From positions 62,001-126,000 of the forward strand of contig JAQMWT010000011.1 of assembly GCA_029834535.1 (NCBI GenBank): 64,000 nt of DNA. Reading direction: 5' to 3'. The DNA comes from Chrysophaeum taylorii (Eukaryota; Sar; Pelagophyceae; Pelagomonadales; Pelagomonadaceae). Below, one piece after another: positions 57,720-64,000 of this stretch. The translations under genes were made by a program, and so were the position numbers. The notes beneath the pieces were generated by a model. The model saw only the letters and a list, made by a program, of their open reading frames with translations. It was not told the DNA's origin and made no database searches. Each line of letters begins with the position of its first letter. Within the stretch, counting starts at the first letter, position 1.

Positions 57720-60700
57720 TGGGGGGAATGGGCGTTACTGCCACAGGAGCCCCCTACTTGAAATGAAGTCGTCCTCGACTTCAAGGGTGACGAAGGTCAC
57801 GCTCACGAATGGTACGATAAGCTCGGTCAGCTACATCAGCAGCAGGAACTTTGTTGCTGTGGAGGCCGCCGAAGTTACTGACGAGGACATCGATTTCATC
57901 CGGGCGAAAATCAGTCACACAGGGTTCACAGCCCTCCATGTTTGGTCGTAGGCGTGTGAAGCTACCTCCGTCCGGGTTCTTGTATTCTGGTCTTAAACGT
58001 CTCTCAGCCAGAGGCTTAGTAGGATAAAAAACACGAGGATCATCGCGCGGTCCCAAATCGCAATAGTAGTGAAGCGCAACTGTATCATTGTCGTGATCGT
58101 ATTCTTCGTAGACTTCGGCAATATAGATACGCTTCTTCCACGCGTTGGATCGTCCTTTAACCCTGAAAATTGCGAACTTACCATGTTTGAAACGGTCGCG
58201 GTCTGAAGGTAAATGCAGAGGGGCTGAAGAAGTGTCGATAGTTGGCACTTTCAAAGGCACAATCTGTTGTACAGATACTACAACCGACCCAGAATCATCG
58301 TCGTTGACGTCCTGAATCTATGTAAGGTCCGCGCCAAATGGGCCGTAGCTTGTGGTGCGTCTTAGACACGAAACGCAGAACATAATCACCTGGGGAAAAC
58401 TGGATGTCAATTTGGTGTGCATCATAGTTGAGTTTTTGGCTCTCCTGTGCTTTCTGGTGAGCTCGTGTAACGAGTCGACTATAAAATTCAAAATTGTTCT
58501 TAAAGTCCACCAAAATCTGATGACGTGATTGCGGTAGATCACGCTGTTCACTCAAAAGATTGTAATCGGGCGGTGACAGGGGTTGCTTGCCAGTACGCAT
58601 CATGAAAGGTGAAATCTTCGTTCCCGGAATGTACATCCTATTGTACATGAATGCCACATATGGAAGGAAATTCGACCAATCAGGCTGACGCTGTTCATCG
58701 ATCGCAGCTCGCAAGAAGGCTATGATAAATCGGTTGACACGTTCAGTGTGATTACTCTGAGGGTGATATGGTAGGGTAGTACGATAACGTACGTTGAATT
58801 GACGAACAAACGTGCGAAATAACCTGTTCGCGAACTCATTTCCATCATTATCCGTGACTATGCACCGTGGGAGACATCCCTCAAGTAAAATCTTGTCCAC
58901 AAACGCGTTCAAAATTGAATAGTCATGTTTTGTATTGATCAGAGCTAATTTCAAGAAGTGCGACGCTGCATCGTACATTGCGAGTATGTACGTGTACAGG
59001 TCAGCGCCTCGCAGAGGTCCAATTAAATCCATACCTAGGACATAGCAATCTCCGACGCGATTCGGTTGACAGAGCAAGCCATGACGCCTAGGCATGGTGG
59101 ATCGAATCTTCTGGCAAATAATGCAGGTATTGACGAACTCATTAACTGATGATGAGACGTTTGGCCACCAATACCGTTCTAAGATTTGATTCGCTGTGGA
59201 GCCTCGTCCTACATGGCCACCGAAAAATCCTCGGTGATGCATGGCGATTACACGCTTTCGCATAGACTGAGGGACCACAATAAGACGTTGAGAATCTGAA
59301 TCGTCGACCTTATACAACACGTTGTTATCAACTTCATACGGTACGGATGACTGCTCATCTTGATCTTTCTGTTCAGAATCGAGATTTCGTCTGATGCGCT
59401 GGCATGTGTCATCTTCAGCTTGTTCTTTCGCTATCTCATCGAGAGTGATCTCACCCTCCGCTTGATCCGCAAAAGGAAGACGTTCGACGGAGTCAACTGG
59501 TTCAGACTCGTACGAGAATTGAGGCGGTTGTACGTTCTGTCGCGTACTAACTGCTGCCATAGCTGCGGTGGGTCCGCTGTCCGTCGGTATAGGCATCGTC
59601 ACCGAAGAGAAGGTGAAACAAGCTGTGCCAAGTACATCGGTGGGGATTTCTTGGAAGATCATATACGCTTCATTGATCGGTTCCCCGTCTTCGTCTTTCT
59701 CGATAAACTTGTCGATAGGGTTGCGCGACAGATAATCCGGGATGCGCATGCCAGGGGAATTTCCAGGCTTGTATCCGAGCTCCCGGTCGAACGCAGCAAG
59801 CCGCATAGCCCATCGTGCTAACTGTCCAGACGTATGATTCGAATCCCGCAGAAACGTTAAATTACGATGATCCGTCTCTAACTTCGTCTGATGACCTTCG
59901 ATATAAAATCGGAAATTTTCGAGAGCAGAGAGTACTGCGAGGAGTTCCAAGCGCCGAGGATCATACTTCCTCATCGACTTAGGCACGGTTCGACTCCAGT
60001 ACTCAATAACTCTCTCTTCTATTCTTTCTCTTCCATCGTCGTCAACGACTGGTACCTTTTGAAATAGGTAAGCACCCAACCCATGCGCGGAAGCAACAGT
60101 TCGAATGTAAAAAAGGCAACGAGTAATCAGGATGGTAGACACCCTTCGAAGTGACAATAGCCTCGATGATGGCATCCCAAGCTTCCTGACACTCTTTCGT
60201 CCACTTGAATTTCACGTCCGGCAACGTCAGTTGTCTTAATGGCCCTGAAACTTTCGCAAAATTCCTTACATAACGCCGGCAAAAACTCCCCATTCCAAGG
60301 AAAGATCGCACTTGCTTCTTAGGGTCAGCATCCGACAAAGTGCCAGGAATTGGCATGTGTCTGATGGCTTCTAAAGACCTCGGTGATGGAAGAAGTCCGT
60401 TCGGGGTGGATAAATGACCCAAAAACTCAATGACTTCTTGCATAAAATGGATCTTCTTGATCTTGGCGCTGTACCCTTTCAAGGCGAGATGGGGAATAAC
60501 TTGCACAAGGCACTGCAAGTGATTCTTTGTACCTGTGTGACCGGCGAGAATATCGTCGATATATGCTACGAGATCACGATATAGCCATTTCGACAAGTCA
60601 GTGTTCAACTGCTTGCAAAACAAACTTCCGGCTGGTTTGACTCCCAAAGGTAGACGCATGTAGCTGTACGCTCCCAGAGGACTAGTGAAGGTGACCACAT

Positions 60701-63700
60701 CTTGTGCATCTAGTGACAATCGTAAATTGTGATAGCCCCAACGAATATCCAAACTGGAACGACAGAACTTGTCGATGAGAAACATAAACGCGTCAGCCAT
60801 GCTCACACTCGGCCAGCTATCATCCTTGAGCAATGCATTGAGGCGGAGTAGGTCGACAGCTGCTCTGTAAGCATTGGAAGTGCCAGGCTCAGCACCTTTC
60901 TTATGCAACATCAAAATAGGGAAACCCCATGGAGAATTCGCAGGACGAATAACTCCGTCTCGGGTCCATGCTTCAATCTGCATCCGCAAACATTCAATCT
61001 TTTCTTTCGACAACCGATATGGCGAGAGTTTGACGGGAGTCGGGTTCTCTTCTTTAAACCGGAGCGTCACTTCAGGTGAATCAACAGGTCTCATCACATC
61101 ATCGAAAAATGCCCACGAATACGAGATTAGATGCTTCATCATCAGCTTCTCGTCGTCATCTAAAGCAGGATGCTCTGTAATACCCAATTCAGTCATCACC
61201 TCTTCGACCTGCGCGACGGTCGGAGGGATGACCTGCATGCTCTCTTGATCCGCTAAATGAGGAGGCATCACCGGTAAAGGTTGACCATGTTCGTCGTGAG
61301 GCGCGTCCGCCCACGGAAGATCGTACTTATTGAAATACGCAGGTCGCTCCTTCGCGGTGCCTTCTTCATCCGCAGTTGCGGAGGGCTGGTTGCCGGCTTG
61401 GTTGCTCTGCATAACAGCAGTGGCGACGGTGCCCCCTGCAAAAGATGGAGCCGTCCCAGGCCATGTAACCGAAGGTGGTGGCGGGGTGGTGGAGGCAGCA
61501 GCTGATTGTGCAGGACTCGCAGGAGAATAGAGGTCATCGGGCGAAATCCATGACACACTTCGAGTGGCAGGGTCGAGCGTTGGAATGCGCGACTCTACAG
61601 CAAAAGGTGAAAACCGTAGAATATGGTGATCGGGTTGGGCTATCGTAGTCGTCGCAATATTCCGCAACTTACCCAAATTTCGAAGTGAAGGGTCAAACGA
61701 ATTGTGCACTGCTAGCGCGATCCGCGTCATTGTCGTGGGTGGCACCATACTGCCAAGCATCTTCATAGCAGCTGTCTCTGAGACTTTGGCGCCCCATTGC
61801 CACGTAGCAGGAACGGTCATAAATTCCTGGTGCGTCTGCAACGTGAGTGGACGTGTGTTCGAGAAATGAGGTCCCATTTGCAATTTGATGCGCGTCACTG
61901 TGAAGGCAGGGCCGGTAGCCGGTCGCGTAAATGAGAAACTGTTCACTATAATGAGCGGGTGAACTAACTAACTAACTTCGGACCTCTCCCGAGCATGGGA
62001 GCCAGGCTGGGCCGGTAGTAGCCGGTCCAGGATCACAGAGCAAAAAATCACACAGTTGGGGTAGAAGCTTGGGAAAGTGCATGGATGGCGGACCGCCACT
62101 GCGCGCGGTCTTGTGCGAGGTCGTGCCACGAGTTGAAGGGGATGTCGCATTTCCGGAGTGCCTTGGCGAGCGACCTCCCGTACGTCATCTGCGGAGCCCC
62201 CGGTGGGCGCTTGGAGCGGACCCAAGACGAGAGCATCTTGCGAGGGAGTCGGGAGAAGGGCATGCGGGCGACGTGACCGGCCCAGCGGAGCTGGCGGCGC
62301 GTGACGTAGACGTCGATGGACTCGATGCCGAGGCGCCGCCGCAGCACCTGTAAATCCCAACGCTGGCCCCAAACGGTTCCGTAAAATCGGTGGTACACGC
62401 GATAATAACGCAGTTCCAAGCGAACATTGCAAGCAAGTAGGCGCGTGCGCGAGCACAGCAATTCTGGTGTGATACTATAAAAATCGACAATGCGCCGGAC
62501 ATAGAATTGGTGATGCGGAAATGACGCAGGACCCAAGAAGTAATAGTAGCGCCCTTGCGTGCGTCCCTGTAGTGCAAATTGGCAGTCGACCCATAGATAC
62601 ACGGCGGACTTGCTTGAGAATAAGAATGCTTCCAAAAATCTGAATGTAAATGCGACAACGCCAAGTCGTATGTGCGACGATGAGATTTCCCTAACTCATG
62701 CAAAACATAGGGGATCTTCGGAAATTGAGCTCAAAGGTGGCTCGGGCTTGAGGACAGTATCCAAAGCCAGGACAATGCGAAATGAACTGCCATATAGCTC
62801 ATTTCATCGCCGGATACCCACGTTGATCCTCCAGCGCCAGCAAAGTACACGACGACAAAGGTTTAGGTGATGGGTATCCAAACCAAGGAGGCATATGCTT
62901 GGATAGCAGGTCCTTATCAGTCGCCTCCATCTCCATTTCTGGTGTTTTTTTTCACTTCTTCATCTGGAGGTGGTTCAGGAGGAGGTCTGTCACTTAAGAC
63001 ATCCTCCTCGACTTCATTCTCGTCAACAGCAGTCGTGAGAGTCGCACGACAAACGTCCTCAGTGGCTTCTAGCTGCATGTTGACACATGCTTCATGCGGC
63101 ATGATCTCGCCTTCCATCTTACGCTGCAACTGCATAAACCGCGCGTTAACCTCATCCTGGGTCTTGGTGATTGCCCGATGAGAGGCGAAAACGTGATACG
63201 AGTCATACTAGCAGACCCCTTCTTGATCTGAAGTAGCTCTTCTTCGTCACGAGGACGCGCTGAACCGGGGTCAGTATGATGCTGCGGGGTAGGCTCCGGT
63301 CGACTTCGCGGTGGCTGATCATCGGTCAGTGCCGATACAGTGTCATCTTCTTCGGGCGTAACACGCGTAGCATCCGGAGAGGTTGGCCGTGCCTCTCGAG
63401 CATGCGCCCGCGTGGATTCCTCCACCATTCGTCGAAGTCGATCGTTGTCGATCTGCTGCCGCTCCACTTCTGAGCGTTGTTGTTGCGCGTCGCGGCGGGT
63501 GCGCTGAATTTCACGTAGGACTTGCTCGATCTGCGACTGGCACATCTCGAATCGTTCGTTGATAGTCTGCAGAATCTCGGGGTCGATATCCACGCGAAAA
63601 TCTGTCGCTCTCGTATTTGCGGATGGTGGCCTAGGAGGTGCACTCTCCTCTGGTCCACGCATCGCCGTAAACGGTCCGGGTTCCGCTCGAGATGGCTCCG

Positions 63701-64000
63701 TAGTATTCATCGCACGTTCGTAGGGTCGTGCGTACGGGAACGTCGGCCCACCCGGTCTTGAAGTTGCGTCTGGCGCAACCGTAGCTCCCCCTTCGCCAGC
63801 GCGTGGATCTGGAAGGATGATCACGCTTGGGGGGTTTTCGAGGCTGTCCGATGACCTTGCCTCTCTTCTGATGCCGCTTTCCTCGGCTTCCGGCCGTGGA
63901 AAGGGCGTACTGAACAGTGTTCTTCCAATAGACGCAAATGGAGTCCCTGCACTGAATCGTTGCAGACGCTCCTGTGCGTCCCGAAACCACTGCGGTCGTT
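57720..64000 (-). mobile_element. Ty3/gypsy-type LTR retroelement, broken, runs off the right edge
   Basis: Read right to left: a gag-like region with a coiled-coil stretch (about 63.9-62.4 kb), reverse transcriptase (about 61.2-60.1 kb, with a YIDDILAG active-site motif), RNase H (about 60.1-59.7 kb), integrase with a His-Cys finger and DDE core (about 59.4-58.4 kb), and a C-terminal tail region (58.3-57.8 kb). The order RT-RNase H-integrase places it with Ty3/gypsy. A purine-rich tract (AAGTAGGGGG) just before TGTGGCAG near 57,745 could mark the inner edge of the 3' long terminal repeat. The 5' end is outside the window. It is a fossil with roughly a handful of breaks, and a LINE fragment lies inside it. 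Confidence 0.8.
61964..62345 (-). mobile_element. 5'-truncated LINE (non-LTR retrotransposon) 3' end, nested in the LTR element
   Basis: The minus strand encodes the C-terminal end of a LINE ORF2: LRRRLGIESIDVYVTRRQLR, WAGHVARMPFSRLPRKML, then LAQDRAQWRSAIHA, with stop at 62,050-62,048. This 'R-W-x-GHVARM ... DRxxWR' ending is typical of RTE/Jockey-like elements of many eukaryotes. A 3' UTR of about 70 nt and a (TTAG)n tail (61,976-61,964) follow, so the true 3' end is present. The 5' limit near 62,345 is where the similarity to the family stops. No clear target-site duplication was found. Only about 100 codons remain. Confidence 0.75.

Overview
Organism. This is nuclear DNA of a eukaryotic alga, most likely a photosynthetic stramenopile, with a pelagophyte as my best guess. 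Two genes begin with a short signal peptide followed by a Phe just after the cleavage site (CAFQ and GFVAP). That is the usual address for a plastid surrounded by extra membranes. One of these two genes has an in-frame TGA exactly at the catalytic Cys of a glutaredoxin, which points to an organism that makes selenoproteins. Genes are GC-rich and tightly packed, and the introns that can be read are tiny (41, 41, 43 and 44 or 59 nt). The right third is lower in GC and carries transposable elements. The species assignment is inference.

Layout. From 1 to 33,313 (minus) there is a single secreted or surface giant protein, open at the left edge. It has at least 11,077 codons, almost all in one exon: about 60 IPT/TIG-like units, an embedded YHYH domain, about 27 copies of a second repeat of roughly 100 residues, and a Cys-rich C-terminal part. 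Its start codon lies 52 bp from that of a divergent plastid-type selenocysteine glutaredoxin (33,366-33,896). A tandem repeat array (34,081-34,980) precedes the splicing factor PRL1/PLRG1 (35,050-36,444). PRL1 converges with the plastid SRP receptor FtsY (37,702-36,458) with 13 bp between stop codons. A two-exon gene ending in ankyrin repeats follows (41,544-38,753, minus).

The interval 41.5-46.0 kb holds decayed coding pieces between two copies of a short dispersed repeat. From 46,042 to 54,275 (plus) lies a second large surface protein: signal peptide, beta-helix region, Cys-rich region and a multi-pass membrane domain. Its middle is made of about 17 small exons of 66-81 nt (one is 162 nt). 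All are in phase 0, and each encodes one repeat of about 26 residues.

From 54.3 kb to the right edge the sequence is mobile or empty: a 1.25-kb inverted-repeat element, a coiled-coil ORF, and a broken Ty3/gypsy-type element (minus) with the 3' end of a LINE inserted in it.

Common themes. The two big genes probably encode cell-surface or extracellular adhesion-type proteins, one IPT-based and one beta-helix-based. The glutaredoxin and FtsY belong to the plastid, and PRL1 is nuclear housekeeping. The most interesting signals are the Sec glutaredoxin, the exon-per-rung gene whose exons could be skipped without changing frame, and the size and composition of the giant IPT protein.
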